64,000 nucleotides of DNA from Raineyella sp. W15-4 (GCF_033170155.1 NZ_CP137079.1:558001-622000), one strand, 5' to 3'. Positions 1 to 11,098 are shown, counted from the first letter of the stretch. The notes: generated by a model not told the origin, from the sequence alone. Translations and numbers: made by a program.

Positions 1-2
1 CC

Positions 3-71
3 GCCCTCAGCGCCATGTTCGGCACGAGCAAGCCCAAGCCTCGTACTGGCACACCCAAGACGTCCTCGTAG
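3..71 (+). CDS. C-terminal end of an unidentified protein (partial)
   Basis: An open frame enters from the left edge and stops with TAG at 69-71. The visible 22 residues end in a basic, Thr/Pro/Lys-rich tail (TSKPKPRTGTPKTSS). A strong inverted repeat lies 21 bases downstream, as expected for a gene end. Nothing allows a functional call; it would belong to the integrated element. Confidence 0.3.
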   Translation, partial: ALSAMFGTSKPKPRTGTPKTSS

Positions 72-91
72 GGCGCCCCTCCACCCCAACA

Positions 92-142
92 CCCGGATGA
101 GGACTTGAGCTGCTCACCACGAGCCGCTCAACCTCATCCGGG
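92..142. terminator. Long stem-loop between the upstream gene and the integrase
   Basis: CCCGGATGAGG (92-102) pairs with CCTCATCCGGG (132-142). TTGAGC (105-110) pairs with GCTCAA (126-131), and GCTC/GAGC pair inside the loop. This gives about 21 paired positions with one two-base bulge. No T-run follows, so a classical intrinsic terminator is not certain; it could also be a structured RNA or a recombination-related dyad. Confidence 0.45.
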
Positions 143-210
143 CAACTACCCCGACCAGCACCGAGGACGCATGCAAGGAATAGGGAGAACCTTACGTTGC
201 CAAACATTCC

Positions 211-249
211 CCCTATTTCAATTGCGTCCCATAATTTCATATAATAGGG
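211..249 (+). promoter_or_regulatory. Predicted promoter of the integrase, embedded in an inverted repeat
   Basis: A perfect TATAAT -10 box (240-245) follows TTCAAT (217-222) with a 17-base spacer, in an unusually AT-rich stretch. CCCTATT (211-217) and AATAGGG (243-249) form an inverted repeat that brackets both promoter elements, which would suit an operator. About 150 bases of leader separate it from the integrase start. Predicted from sequence only. Confidence 0.5.
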
Positions 250-397
250 ATGTAGAAAACCGTAAACATGAAGATGTGAAACGGCTGCATGTATCTCCAT
301 CGGGGTCGAGACCACTCAACAGGAACAATCTCCAGGAAGCCACTCACTACAAGGGGTGGTTCTTGTACCCGTCACCACCATAAAAGGAGAACTCATC

Positions 398-2239
<1,842 letters not shown>

Positions 2240-2354
2240 AGAACTGTAGCGCACCGGTCCCCGGGAGAGAAATCGAGGGGCGCGGGTGGACGGCCTCACG
2301 CCGTGTCCGAAACGGGCCGCTCACCGTGCCGAGGCAGGGGTCGAGACCGGCTGC

Positions 2355-3281
2355 TCACCGTGTCCGGGGCAGCAGGGTGAGCAGCGTCGCCTCCGGCCGG
2401 CAGGCGAATCGGTACGGGGCGAACGGCGAGGTGCCGAGTCCGGCGGAGACGTGCAGGGACGCCGTACGCCCCTGCACGGTGTGGGTCGACAGGCCCTTCA
2501 CCCGCCGGCGGTCCAAGTCACAGTTGGTCACCAGCGCCCCATACAGGGGCACGCAGACCTGCCCGCCGTGAGTGTGCCCGGCCAGCAGCAGATCCATGCC
2601 GTCGGCGGTCATCGCGTCGAGCACCCGGGCATACGGGGCGTGCATCACCCCGATGTGCAGGTCGGCCGCCGGATCGGCCGGCCCGGCCACGGCGGCGTAG
2701 TCGTCGCGCCGGATGTGCGGGTCGTCGGTGCCGCGGACCTCGATGTGGTGACCCTGGACGTCCAGGGTGGCCGCAGCGTTGTCCAGGTCCAGCCAGCCCC
2801 GGTCGGTGAAGAGGGTTCGCAGCGCCTCGGTGTCGAGCTCCGCGCGTCGGGTGTCGGAGGAGCTGGGGCCCTTGACCAGGTAGTCGAGGGGGTTCTTCAG
2901 CGTCGGCCGGTAGTAGTCGTTCGAGCCGAAGACGAACACCCCCGGCTTGTCCAGCAGCCGCCCCAGCGCCGCCTCGAGGTGGTCGAGCGCGGAGTCGGAC
3001 GACAGGCTGTCGCCGGTGCTGACCACCAGATCGGGCTCCAGCCCGGCGAGCAGCGAGATCCAGGCCTGCTTCTTGCGGTGTGCCGGCAGCAGGTGGATGT
3101 CGGACAGGTGCAGGATCCGCAGCGGTGCGGTCCCGGCCCGGAGCAGCCGCCGGTTGAAGCGCCGCAGCCGGAACGCGTTCAGTTCGACGAAGTGTCCGTA
3201 CGCCACGCAGCCGGCCGCCACGGCGGTGGCGCCGAGGAGCGTACGGCCGGCGATGCGGCCCCCCGCCCGGCCTCCGGGCAT
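2355..3281 (-). CDS. Membrane-anchored metallophosphoesterase (YkuE/Rv3683-like)
   Basis: Calcineurin-like phosphoesterase, 308 residues. An N-terminal hydrophobic stretch is followed by the two-metal site motifs in order: LSDIHL (D-x-H), STGDSLSSD (GD), GSNDYY in place of the usual GNHD/E, and AGHTHGG (GHxH). The start is one base after the stop of the penicillin-binding protein, so the two are translationally coupled. The same pair is adjacent in mycobacteria (ponA2-Rv3683). Substrate unknown; relatives act on cell-envelope or phospholipid phosphates. Confidence 0.88.
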   Translation of the reverse strand: MPGGRAGGRIAGRTLLGATAVAAGCVAYGHFVELNAFRLRRFNRRLLRAGTAPLRILHLSDIHLLPAHRKKQAWISLLAGLEPDLVVSTGDSLSSDSALDHLEAALGRLLDKPGVFVFGSNDYYRPTLKNPLDYLVKGPSSSDTRRAELDTEALRTLFTDRGWLDLDNAAATLDVQGHHIEVRGTDDPHIRRDDYAAVAGPADPAADLHIGVMHAPYARVLDAMTADGMDLLLAGHTHGGQVCVPLYGALVTNCDLDRRRVKGLSTHTVQGRTASLHVSAGLGTSPFAPYRFACRPEATLLTLLPRTR

Positions 3282-3282
3282 G

Positions 3283-5637
3283 TCAGTTGCCCCCGCTCGG
3301 TGTCGGCGTGGGGGAGGCCTGGGTCTGGTTGTCGCCCTGCGGTGCCGGCCCGGCGGAGAAGGTCAGGTAGACGGTGGAGGACTGGGGCGCCTGGTCCTTC
3401 GGTGAGACGCCGAGGAAGGTGCCGTACGGCGCGGAGTTGTAGAGGTAGGTCTGGTCGACCTGGAAGCCGGCGGCCTCGAGGGCCTTGCGGGCGTCGTCCG
3501 GGGTCATCTGGTCGACCCCCTGGGGCAGGGCGACCATCTGGCCGGGCTGGAACTCCGCCTTCACCTGGCCGAACGAGGTCGCCGGTTTACCCTGCAGCCC
3601 CGCGGTCATCGCGGACTTGTAGATCCGGCCGGCGTCGCCCGACCCGGAGCCGGTCAGCACGGTGCCGGAGACCGGCAGCCGGACGCCCTTCAGAGTCTTG
3701 GTGTGGGTGTTCCAGTACGAGTTGGTCTTGTCGATGGCGATCATCGAGGCGCCGGCCAGCTCCGGGGTGTACCCGACGAACCACACCGTCTGGTTGCTGT
3801 CGGTGGTGCCGGTCTTGCCGGCCTGGTCCTGGTAGCCGTCGACCCGGGCCGGTTTGCCGGTGCCGTTGGCCGACACCCCGGTGAGCACCTTGTTGACCGC
3901 CGCGGCGACACCGGCGTCGACGGTGCGCTGGCAGTTCGCGCTCGGGGTGGCCAGCGGCTTGCCGTCGGCGGTGGTCATCGAGCCGATGATCACCGCGTCG
4001 CAGTGGATCCCGCCGGAGGCGAAGGTCGCCATCGCCTCGGCCATCGACACCGGCGCGATCTCGGCGACGCCCAGCACGAACGACGGGTTACGGTTCATCA
4101 GCTGGACGATGTCGCCGCCGGTGGCCATCTGCACCCCGACCTTCTGGGCCATCTTCGTGGCGTTGCAGATGCCGGTGTCGCGGATCAGCTGGACGTAGTA
4201 GGTGTTGACCGACCAGTCGGTGGCGGTTTGCAGATCCATCGACGCGGCCGACCGGGTCGAGTTCGACACCGTCCACGGCTCGCGCAGGACGAACGGCCCA
4301 CTGCACGAGGTGAAAGTAGTGCCCTGGAAGCTCATCGGGGAGTCGGCCGGGTAGGTCTTGTCGATCGGGATCCCCTTCTCGAACGCGGCCGCCAGGGTGA
4401 AGATCTTGAACGTCGACCCCGCCTGGTAGCCCTCGGCGCCGCCCATCGCCTGGGTGGCGTTGTAGTTGTAGAAGGTCTCGCCGGTCCCGTTGCCCATCGA
4501 CGGGCGGCTCTGCGCCATCGCCTGGATCTCGCCGGTGCCCGGTTTGATCATCACCATCGTGCCGAGGGCCGGGTCCCGATCGGACACCACGCTGGAGACC
4601 GACTTCTGGGTGGCCTCCTGCACCCGCGGATCGATGGTGGTGCGGATGGTGAGACCGCCGCGGTTGAGCATCCGCTGGCGGTCCTCGACGGTCTCGCCGA
4701 GGGCGGGGGAGTTCAGCAGCTCGTGGCGGGCGTACTCACAGACGAACGGGTAGGGGCTCGAGGCGCAGCCGTTGCGGGTCGCGCTGACCTTGGACGCGTC
4801 GAAGTCGGTCGCCTTCGCCTGGTCGACCTGGTCCTTCAGGGTCGGGTCGAGTTCGGCCATCCGGTCCAGCACCACATTGCGACGCTCCAGGGCGGTCTGT
4901 GAGTGCAGCCGCGGGTTGTACGCGTCCGGGTTCTGCACCAGACCGGCGAGCATGGCCGCCTGGGCCAGGGTGAGGTCCTTCGCCGACGTGTTGAAATAGT
5001 GGTGGGCGGCGGCCTCCACGCCATAGGCTCCGTCACCGTAGTAGGCGATGTTGAGATAGCGCTCCAGGATCTGGTCCTTCGACAGCCGCTTCTCCAGAGC
5101 GATCGCGTACCGCATCTCCTGGATCTTGCGGCCGTACGACTTCTCCTGGGCCTGCTTGACGCCCTCTTCGTTGCCGTTCGCCAGCGCGGTCTCGATCTGC
5201 ACCCCCTTGACATACTGCTGGGTGATCGAGGAACCGCCCTGGGTGGCGCCGCCGGCGCTGTTGCGCAGGAAGGCACGCAGGGTGCCCTGAACGTCGATCG
5301 CGCCGTGCTGGTAGAAGCGGTGGTCCTCGATGTCGAGCTGCGCCTGGCGCATCACCGGCGCGATCTCCGACAGCGGCACGTAGACGCGGTTCTCGTCGTA
5401 GAAGGTGGCCAATGTGGTGCCGTCCGCCATCAGCAGAGTGGAACGCTCGGCCTGGGGCGGGGTCTCAAGGTTGGCCGGGAGGTCCTGCAGCCCGGCCGCG
5501 GCGGCCTTCAGCGTCGACGTGGCGACGCCGACCCCGGGCATGACGAAGCCGGCTGCGAGCACGCCAATCAGGACGCTCACGACCAAGAGGGTCAGGACCG
5601 CCTGCGTGCTGCCACCGGGGCGAGGATCTTCCGACAC
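3283..5637 (-). CDS. Bifunctional class A penicillin-binding protein with PASTA domain (PonA2-like)
   Basis: Peptidoglycan glycosyltransferase/DD-transpeptidase, 784 residues from the GTG at 5637. One transmembrane segment (about 12-35) is followed by a GT51 domain with catalytic EDHRFYQHG (Glu104) and GGSSITQQ. The transpeptidase domain has STFK (SxxK), SVN and KTGTT. A C-terminal PASTA domain (about 690-765) precedes a Pro/Thr tail. The frame is open to 6288, but the upstream part is Arg/Pro-rich and lacks homology features, so the internal GTG next to the membrane segment is preferred. Cell-wall synthesis enzyme; PonA2 of mycobacteria is the syntenic counterpart. Confidence 0.92.
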   Translation of the reverse strand: MSEDPRPGGSTQAVLTLLVVSVLIGVLAAGFVMPGVGVATSTLKAAAAGLQDLPANLETPPQAERSTLLMADGTTLATFYDENRVYVPLSEIAPVMRQAQLDIEDHRFYQHGAIDVQGTLRAFLRNSAGGATQGGSSITQQYVKGVQIETALANGNEEGVKQAQEKSYGRKIQEMRYAIALEKRLSKDQILERYLNIAYYGDGAYGVEAAAHHYFNTSAKDLTLAQAAMLAGLVQNPDAYNPRLHSQTALERRNVVLDRMAELDPTLKDQVDQAKATDFDASKVSATRNGCASSPYPFVCEYARHELLNSPALGETVEDRQRMLNRGGLTIRTTIDPRVQEATQKSVSSVVSDRDPALGTMVMIKPGTGEIQAMAQSRPSMGNGTGETFYNYNATQAMGGAEGYQAGSTFKIFTLAAAFEKGIPIDKTYPADSPMSFQGTTFTSCSGPFVLREPWTVSNSTRSAASMDLQTATDWSVNTYYVQLIRDTGICNATKMAQKVGVQMATGGDIVQLMNRNPSFVLGVAEIAPVSMAEAMATFASGGIHCDAVIIGSMTTADGKPLATPSANCQRTVDAGVAAAVNKVLTGVSANGTGKPARVDGYQDQAGKTGTTDSNQTVWFVGYTPELAGASMIAIDKTNSYWNTHTKTLKGVRLPVSGTVLTGSGSGDAGRIYKSAMTAGLQGKPATSFGQVKAEFQPGQMVALPQGVDQMTPDDARKALEAAGFQVDQTYLYNSAPYGTFLGVSPKDQAPQSSTVYLTFSAGPAPQGDNQTQASPTPTPSGGN

Positions 5638-6040
5638 GATCCCGAGCCTACGTGACAGGGGGACTCGACCCAATGGTCCGCGCCGACGGATCGGGGGAAG
5701 CGGCACGGACCGCGGGCCTCGCCGGGTCGGCGAACCCGGGGGCTCGGCCCGCTGACGCGATCCGGACGTGATCCGCCGGCGTGGGCCGGACGTGACGAGG
5801 CTCTCCCGCGGGGAGCAGAGTACGCCGGGTGAGCCAGGGTGCACCGCGGAACCGCTTCGGGCTACGATGACCGAGTAACACCACCTGGGTGATTGGTCCA
5901 CTTCACCGGGCGGACGGCAAACAGGCGCCGCCCGTCGCGGGGACCGATCGGCCAGGTGTGGGACACCGGGGATCAGGGGAGATCCTCGGGCGAGCAATGA
6001 GCCGCACCGCTCCAACGACGGATCGAAAGGCGGGGTCATC
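5638..6040. other. Divergent intergenic region ponA2-like / whiB4-like
   Basis: 403 bases with no convincing gene. The ponA2 frame stays open through part of it but reads as Arg/Pro-rich noise. TACGAT at 5863-5868 could be the -10 box of the WhiB gene; no clear -35 partner is visible. No strong repeat or hairpin noted. Confidence 0.4.
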
Positions 6041-6364
6041 GTGACCGCACTTGTCGGTGAAGACTGGGCAGTACACGCGAACTGCGGGGGCCGTTTCGAC
6101 GAGCTCTTCGCTGAGGGAGCCGCCCAGCGCAAGGCACGGGGTATCTGCATGGGGTGCCCGGTACGGGTGGAATGCCTGGCCGAGGCCCTGGACAACCGGA
6201 TCAACTGGGGGATGTGGGGCGGTCTGACCGAGCGCGAGCGCCGCAAGATCCTCCGCGAGAACCCCGAGATCCGGGAGTGGGCCGACATCCTGCGGGCACA
6301 TGACGGGAAGGTCCCCGGCGCGGCACATCACCCGGCACCCCGGCGGGCGGCCGCGGCGGTCTGA
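6041..6364 (+). CDS. WhiB-family iron-sulfur regulator (WhiB4-like)
   Basis: 107-residue WhiB protein. The four cluster-binding cysteines are Cys15, Cys36, Cys39 and Cys45 (ANCGG, GICMGCPVRVEC), followed by the WGGLTERERR turn and a basic C-terminus. The GTG start at 6041 has AAAGGCGGG upstream. WhiB proteins bind a [4Fe-4S] cluster and the sigma factor and respond to redox or NO. Its position next to ponA2-like and crp genes matches whiB4 (Rv3681c) of M. tuberculosis, hence the subfamily suggestion; the family itself is certain. Confidence 0.92.
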   Translation: MTALVGEDWAVHANCGGRFDELFAEGAAQRKARGICMGCPVRVECLAEALDNRINWGMWGGLTERERRKILRENPEIREWADILRAHDGKVPGAAHHPAPRRAAAAV

Positions 6365-6447
6365 CCGTAGGGCGCGCCCGGGCGTACGGCACCGCAGCGC
6401 GGGGCGTACGCCACCCCGGAGCAACTCGAACACGGAGCAGCTCGAGC

Positions 6448-7203
6448 TCAGAGCAGTTCGAGATACTCCAGTTGCGCCTTGACAGTGAGGGCGGCGGCCT
6501 GGTGGGTCGGTCCCACCAGGTCCCCGTACACCGCGTCGACCAGCGCCGGCACCGACGTGTGGCCGGCCTGGTAGGCCACCCGGATCTGGTCCAGGCGCTG
6601 CTGACGGTGCTCACGGTAGGCGCGGATCCGGGCGATCGGGTCGGTGACGATCGGGCCGTGGCCGGGCATCAGGCGACGGATCCCGTAGAGCTCGGTGAGT
6701 CGCTCCATCTTGTCCAGGGTGGCGAGGTAGAGGGCGAGGTTGCCGTCCGGCCAACTGATCTGGGTGGTGCCGCGGCCCAGGATGGTGTCCCCGCAGAACA
6801 TCACCGGCCCGTCGTCCAGGAACACGATGAAGCCGATCGAGTCACGGGTGTGACCGGGCAGGGTGACGCAGATCACCGCGCTTCCGCCGACCTGGCCGCG
6901 TTCGCCGTCCCTCAGCGGATCGGTCATCGCGATGGTGGGGTCGTACGCCCGGATCGGGCAGCCGGTCCATTCGGCCAGCCGCATCGCGCCGCCGACGTGG
7001 TCGGCATGCCCGTGGGTGATCCAGATCTCCGAGATGCCGTCGGGGCAGGCTCGCCGGACCCGGTCGAGATGGCCGAAGTCGGAGGGGCCCGGGTCGATCA
7101 CCACGGCGGGCGTGCCGTCGCGGCCCGGGATGATCCAGGTGTTCGTGCCCTCCAGCGTCATCGCGCCAGGATTGGGCACCAGGATGCGCTGGGGCTCGGT
7201 CAC
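6448..7203 (-). CDS. Metallo-beta-lactamase fold hydrolase (Rv3677c-like)
   Basis: 251 residues. The N-terminus NPGAMTLEGTNTW is typical of the glyoxalase-II/LACTB2-like branch. The metal site THGHADHVGG (63-72) is followed by further ligands in LPGHTRDS, CGDTILGRG and MPGHGP, so both zinc sites appear intact. Downstream of the RidA gene on the same strand with a 36-base gap, in the order known from mycobacteria. Substrate unknown; thioesters or nucleic acids are typical for the branch. Confidence 0.88.
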   Translation of the reverse strand: MTEPQRILVPNPGAMTLEGTNTWIIPGRDGTPAVVIDPGPSDFGHLDRVRRACPDGISEIWITHGHADHVGGAMRLAEWTGCPIRAYDPTIAMTDPLRDGERGQVGGSAVICVTLPGHTRDSIGFIVFLDDGPVMFCGDTILGRGTTQISWPDGNLALYLATLDKMERLTELYGIRRLMPGHGPIVTDPIARIRAYREHRQQRLDQIRVAYQAGHTSVPALVDAVYGDLVGPTHQAAALTVKAQLEYLELL

Positions 7204-7239
7204 GGTGGATCCTCCTCGCGCCGGGTGTCGGCGCGGTCG

Positions 7240-7698
7240 TCAGGCGAGGGTGACGGTCAGTTCGACCTCGACGGGAGCGTCGAGCGGGAGTACGGCCACG
7301 CCGACGGCACTGCGGACGTGCCGGCCGGCCGCGCCGAAGACGGCGCCGAGCAGCTCACTGGCTCCGTTGGCGACCCCGGCCTGGCCGGTGAACCCGGGGT
7401 CGCTGGCGACGTACACGCAGACCCGGGAGATCCCGGCGATGGCGTCGAGGCCGCCGGCGGCGTCCGCGGCGGCGGCCAGGGCGTTGAGGGCGGCGGTCCG
7501 GGCCAGGTCGTGGCCCTGTTCCGGGGTGACCCCCGCGCCGAGCTTGCCGGTCAGCGGCAGGGCGCCGGCGACCAGCGGCAGCTGGCCGGAGGTGGTCACC
7601 CGGGAGCCCTCGCGCCGCGCCGGGACGTACGCCCCGACCGGGGTCGCGACGGCGGGCAGGGTGAGGCCGAGCTCGGCCAGTCGGCTGGTCGGGGTCAC
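7240..7698 (-). CDS. RidA/YjgF-type imine deaminase
   Basis: 152 residues from a GTG at 7698 preceded by GGAGGACACCAA. RidA family proteins hydrolyse reactive enamines/imines formed by PLP enzymes. Seen here: SGQLPLVAGALPLTGKLG, the helix with LNALAAA, and the C-terminal RSAVGVAVLPLDAPVEVELT, where Arg is the usual carboxylate-binding residue. The start overlaps the stop of the DUF4177 gene in GTGA, so the two are coupled. Confidence 0.87.
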   Translation of the reverse strand: MTPTSRLAELGLTLPAVATPVGAYVPARREGSRVTTSGQLPLVAGALPLTGKLGAGVTPEQGHDLARTAALNALAAAADAAGGLDAIAGISRVCVYVASDPGFTGQAGVANGASELLGAVFGAAGRHVRSAVGVAVLPLDAPVEVELTVTLA

Positions 7699-7859
7699 TT
7701 GGTGTCCTCCAGCGGCCGCTTGAGGTAGGCGACCAGGCTCTCCGGGTTGGGACCGGGGACGACCTGGACCAGTTCCCAGCCGTCGACGCCCCAGTTGTCG
7801 AGGATCTGCTTGGTCGCGTGTGTCAGCACCGGGACGGTCACGTACTCCCACTTGGTCAT
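7695..7859 (-). CDS. DUF4177 small protein
   Basis: 54 residues, too short for many gene callers. It begins MTKWEYVTVPVL, contains DNWGVDGWELVQV and ends with AYLKRP, the hallmarks of DUF4177. The gene lies between crp and ridA on the same strand and overlaps ridA by four bases, exactly as Rv3678A does in M. tuberculosis. Function unknown; the single-domain fold and tight coupling suggest a role tied to RidA or the membrane. Confidence 0.85.
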   Translation of the reverse strand: MTKWEYVTVPVLTHATKQILDNWGVDGWELVQVVPGPNPESLVAYLKRPLEDTK

Positions 7860-7868
7860 GGCGTCAGA

Positions 7869-8546
7869 CTAGCGGGCGCGCCGGGAGATCCGGTCCACGT
7901 CGAGGATGGTGACGGAGCGCGGCTCCAGTCGGATCCAGCCGCGGGCGGCGAAGTCGGCCAGCGCCTTGTTCACCGTCTCCCGGGAGGCGCCGACCAGCTG
8001 GGCCAGTTCCTCCTGGGTCAGGTCGTGGTGCACCAGGATGCCCTCGGGGCGCTGCTCGCCGAACCGGCCGGACAGGTCCACCAAGGCCTTGGCGACTCGG
8101 CCCGGCACGTCGGAGAAGACCAGGTCACTGACCGAGTCGTTGGCGTGCCGCAGCCGTCGGGCCAGCTGGGCCATGATGCCCTGGGCCACCTGCGGATAGT
8201 CCTTCAGCCACTTGACCAGATCGTCGTGCTCCAGACAGCGCAGTTCCGCGGCGGTGACCGCGGTCGCCGTGGTCGATCGCGGCCCGGGGTCGAAGACGGA
8301 CAGTTCGCCGAACATCTGCCCCGGTCCGAGCACCTCCATCAGGTTCTCCCTGCCGGTCGCGCCGGTGCGGCCGAGCTTGATCTTGCCCGACACGACGATG
8401 TAGAGCTGGTTGCCGCTGTCGCCCTCGTGGAAGAGGACGGCTCCCCGGCTCAGGCGGATGCTGGACATCGAGTGGGCCAGGGCGTTGGTCGCCTCGCGGT
8501 CCAGCCCCCGGAAGAGGGGTGCCTGCTTGAGCACGTCCGGATCCAC
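7869..8546 (-). CDS. crp: Crp/Fnr-family cAMP-responsive regulator
   Basis: 225 residues: an N-terminal cyclic-nucleotide-binding barrel with GELSVFDPGPRSTTATA as the phosphate-binding cassette (Glu, Arg, Thr conserved), a long dimerisation helix, and a C-terminal winged helix (LTQEELAQLVGASRETVNKAL). No FNR-type cysteine cluster is seen. It is the positional equivalent of Rv3676 (Crp) and GlxR, global regulators in actinobacteria. Divergent from nth, with about 140 bases between them that would hold both promoters. Confidence 0.93.
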   Translation of the reverse strand: MDPDVLKQAPLFRGLDREATNALAHSMSSIRLSRGAVLFHEGDSGNQLYIVVSGKIKLGRTGATGRENLMEVLGPGQMFGELSVFDPGPRSTTATAVTAAELRCLEHDDLVKWLKDYPQVAQGIMAQLARRLRHANDSVSDLVFSDVPGRVAKALVDLSGRFGEQRPEGILVHHDLTQEELAQLVGASRETVNKALADFAARGWIRLEPRSVTILDVDRISRRAR

Positions 8547-8685
8547 TTTTCCTCCTGCACTGGCCGTGGTTACGGCCCTAGACTAGCCGTTCGGCGTGAG
8601 CGTGTCGCACCGGACGAGGCCCCTGTCACATCGAGCCGTCGCGAACGGCGACCCCGGGAACGCCCCGGGCGGCTACCCTGCTGGG

Positions 8686-9405
8686 GTGACGGCGCGTGAC
8701 GCTCGCGAGGGGCGGGAGACCAGGACGGCGCTGGTCCGGCGTGCCCGCCGGATCGACCGGATCCTCGCCCAGACCTATCCCGACGCCCGGGCGGAGCTGG
8801 ACTTCGGCTCGCCCTGGCAGCTGCTGGTGGCGACCATCCTGTCCGCCCAGACCACCGACGTACGGGTCAACTCCGTCACGCCGGAGCTGTTCCGCCGCTG
8901 GCCTGATCCCGCGGCATTGGCCGGCGCCGACCGTACGGAGCTGGAGGAGGTGCTGCGTCCGCTCGGCTTCTACCGGGCCAAGAGCGAGGCGCTGCTGCAG
9001 CTGGGCCGTCGGCTGTTGGACGACTTCGGTGGTGTGGTGCCACGGACGCTGCCGGAGCTGGTCACTCTGCCCGGGGTGGGCCGCAAGACCGCCAACGTCG
9101 TGCTCGGCAACGCCTTCGGCATCCCCGGGATCACCGTGGACACCCACTTCGGGCGGCTCGCCCGGCGGTTCGGCTGGACCACCCAGACCGATCCGGACAA
9201 GGTCGAGGCCGAGGTCGGGGCGCTGTTCCCGCCGGCGGACTGGGTGATGCTCTGCCACCACCTGATCTGGCACGGCCGGCGCCGCTGCCACGCCCGCCGC
9301 CCGGCGTGTGGGGCCTGTCCGGTGGCTGCGCTGTGCCCGGCGTACGGCGAGGGGGAGACCGACCCGGTGAAGGCTGCGGCGCTGGTCCGGGAACCGCGCC
9401 GATGA
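8686..9405 (+). CDS. nth: Endonuclease III
   Basis: DNA glycosylase/AP lyase for oxidised pyrimidines. 239 residues from the GTG at 8686 (an in-frame GTG at 8596 would add about 30 unconserved residues). Helix-hairpin-helix [12 protein letters not shown] with catalytic Lys134, Asp152 in VDTHF, and the [4Fe-4S] cysteines Cys201, Cys208, Cys211, Cys217 in the classic C-x6-C-x2-C-x5-C spacing. Its stop overlaps the start of the next gene (ATGA). Confidence 0.95.
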   Translation: MTARDAREGRETRTALVRRARRIDRILAQTYPDARAELDFGSPWQLLVATILSAQTTDVRVNSVTPELFRRWPDPAALAGADRTELEEVLRPLGFYRAKSEALLQLGRRLLDDFGGVVPRTLPELVTLPGVGRKTANVVLGNAFGIPGITVDTHFGRLARRFGWTTQTDPDKVEAEVGALFPPADWVMLCHHLIWHGRRRCHARRPACGACPVAALCPAYGEGETDPVKAAALVREPRR

Positions 9406-10103
9406 GGTCGATCGGTCGCGGCGGACGGACTGCGGCGTGGCGCCGGGCGCTGCCGGCTGTTGTCGTGGGGTGGCTTCTGCTGGTGACGGGGTGCGCCGCC
9501 ACCCAGCCGGTGCAGCCGGTCGCCCCGTCGTCCGGCAGCGCCGCCGCGTCGGCAGGCGCCGACGGATCCGCCAGTCCCTCAAGTCCGCCCCCCGACCTGG
9601 TCGGTCGACGTGAATCACTGGGCATCGCGCCGTGCCCGGCGCCGACCGCAGGCGGCGCTGCGGTCGCCAGCACCGCCGGAGCCGATCAGTTGCCGTCCCT
9701 CCTGCAGACCTGCCTGGACGGCTCGGGCTCAGTGGACCTGTCAGCGCTGCGGGGCACCCCGATGGTGGTCAACCTCTGGGCCACCTGGTGCGGTCCCTGT
9801 CGGACCGAGGCGCCGTTCCTCGCCGAGGCGTCGCAGCAGTCCGGGGGATCGGTGCGGTTCGTCGGGGTGGACGTGGCGGACCCCGATCCCGCCGCCGCGC
9901 TGGAGTTCGCGGCCGGCCAGGGGTGGACGTACGCCCAGGTGGCGGACCCTGACCGCGCATTCGCGGGGCGGATCGGCGTGGTGGGGATCCCGCAGACGCT
10001 GTTCGTCGACGCCGACGGGCGGATCGTGTATCGGCACGCCGGGGCGCTCACCTCCGCTGACCAGCTGCGGGGACTGCTGCGCGACCAGCTGGCCATCGGC
10101 TGA
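9402..10103 (+). CDS. Thioredoxin-like lipoprotein (TlpA/ResA type, Rv3673c-like)
   Basis: 233 residues. The signal sequence ends in lipobox LVTGC (Cys31), followed by a Ser/Ala/Pro-rich linker and a thioredoxin domain with active site WCGPC (129-133) and the cis-Pro segment VGIPQT. It is expected to be an extracytoplasmic, membrane-tethered disulfide reductase or oxidase. Overlaps the nth stop by four bases; the same gene follows nth in mycobacteria. Confidence 0.9.
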   Translation: MRSIGRGGRTAAWRRALPAVVVGWLLLVTGCAATQPVQPVAPSSGSAAASAGADGSASPSSPPPDLVGRRESLGIAPCPAPTAGGAAVASTAGADQLPSLLQTCLDGSGSVDLSALRGTPMVVNLWATWCGPCRTEAPFLAEASQQSGGSVRFVGVDVADPDPAAALEFAAGQGWTYAQVADPDRAFAGRIGVVGIPQTLFVDADGRIVYRHAGALTSADQLRGLLRDQLAIG

Positions 10104-10174
10104 GTGGTGATCTGTGACCGGCACCGCGGTTGTGAAAGGATAGACGGACTGCCCGCGGGGGAGGGGAGAGCTCG

Positions 10175-11098
10175 ATGGTGGCCGGGTACCGCGCGGTGCT
10201 GCACCTGGATGTCGACAGCGACGCCACGGCCGTTGCCGACGTGCAGTTCCGAGCCTGGGTGGACAAACTGTCCCGAGATCGTCGCAAAACGGTCGGGAGG
10301 ATCGAGTGGGACCGATCTGGCGTCTACGTCCTCGGTCCGCACTCCACGTTGACCGTCGTGGAGGACCACGCCGTCGGCGGGGTGCATTCCCTCCTTCTCG
10401 AGTACGTCGAGAGCAATGATGCCGGTGTCTGGACCACGCGCTTGTGTGCATCCGCGGACCCGTTCGATGCCCGGCAGATGCTGGTGTTCGAGGGAGATGG
10501 CGTCGGGCCCGACGGCGAGCCCGCCGAGCCTGCTACGGCTCGACTCGTTCGGGACACCTTGCGGGCAGTCGCGGCGACTGACGGCGCGGTTCCGGTCTTT
10601 TCCGACCCGGTGGCCCTCGAACCGGCCGAGGCGGACTGGCTCGCCGACATCATCGAGAGCGACCGCCGCGTCACGTGCATCGCCCTCGCGCCAGTCGTCC
10701 CAGGGGTCCCGATCGAGCGTTGGCGTGCCATCATCAACTCCTTGACGCGGGACTCGTGGGGATGTGCCTCCTTCTTCGTCCTCGACCAGGAGGCGACCCG
10801 GGTCATCGCGTCCCGGCTGGGGGTCGCGGGCCTGGCACGCCCAGGCTCGCTGCGTCTTCTCACCCCGCCGGCTGGTGCGGGCTCGTGGGGCGACGACCGT
10901 CGGCATCCGGTTTTCGGCGTCGACGTTCTCTCACGTGAACTGGGGGAGAACGGGCGCTTTTCGGAGGACCTTGTCCGGAGGGTGAGCGAGGTGCCCCGCC
11001 GGTACAGTCGCGAAGTCGGCCTGCCGCATGGGCTGGCGGTGACGTTCGATTCGCTCCGTCGTGAGCGTGACCGGCTCACCTACACCCCGCTGTCCTGA
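10175..11098 (+). CDS. Unrecognised protein, first gene of a two-gene cassette
   Basis: 307 residues, not assigned to a family. Starts at ATG 10175 behind GGGGAGGGGAGAG. An N-terminal strand-rich segment (YRAVLHLDVD, YVLGPHSTLTVVEDH, HSLLLEYVES) is followed by a presumed alpha/beta domain with hydrophobic strand VTCIALAPVVPG and the segment ASFFVLDQEATRVI. No signal peptide, transmembrane helix or catalytic motif is obvious. It precedes a second unknown gene by 11 bases, and both sit between genes that are neighbours in related genomes, so the pair probably arrived together. Function unknown. Confidence 0.75.
   Translation: MVAGYRAVLHLDVDSDATAVADVQFRAWVDKLSRDRRKTVGRIEWDRSGVYVLGPHSTLTVVEDHAVGGVHSLLLEYVESNDAGVWTTRLCASADPFDARQMLVFEGDGVGPDGEPAEPATARLVRDTLRAVAATDGAVPVFSDPVALEPAEADWLADIIESDRRVTCIALAPVVPGVPIERWRAIINSLTRDSWGCASFFVLDQEATRVIASRLGVAGLARPGSLRLLTPPAGAGSWGDDRRHPVFGVDVLSRELGENGRFSEDLVRRVSEVPRRYSREVGLPHGLAVTFDSLRRERDRLTYTPLS

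Noticed and set aside
2286-3884. Long plus-strand open frames opposite the phosphoesterase and penicillin-binding protein genes
   Set aside because: They are antisense shadows produced by high GC; they are His/Arg/Val repetitive without domain motifs, while the minus strand carries full catalytic motifs.
5638-6288. N-terminal extension of the penicillin-binding protein to 1001 residues
   Set aside because: The extension is Arg/Pro/Ser-rich, overlaps the WhiB gene on the other strand and precedes the membrane anchor; the GTG at 5637 gives the usual family length.
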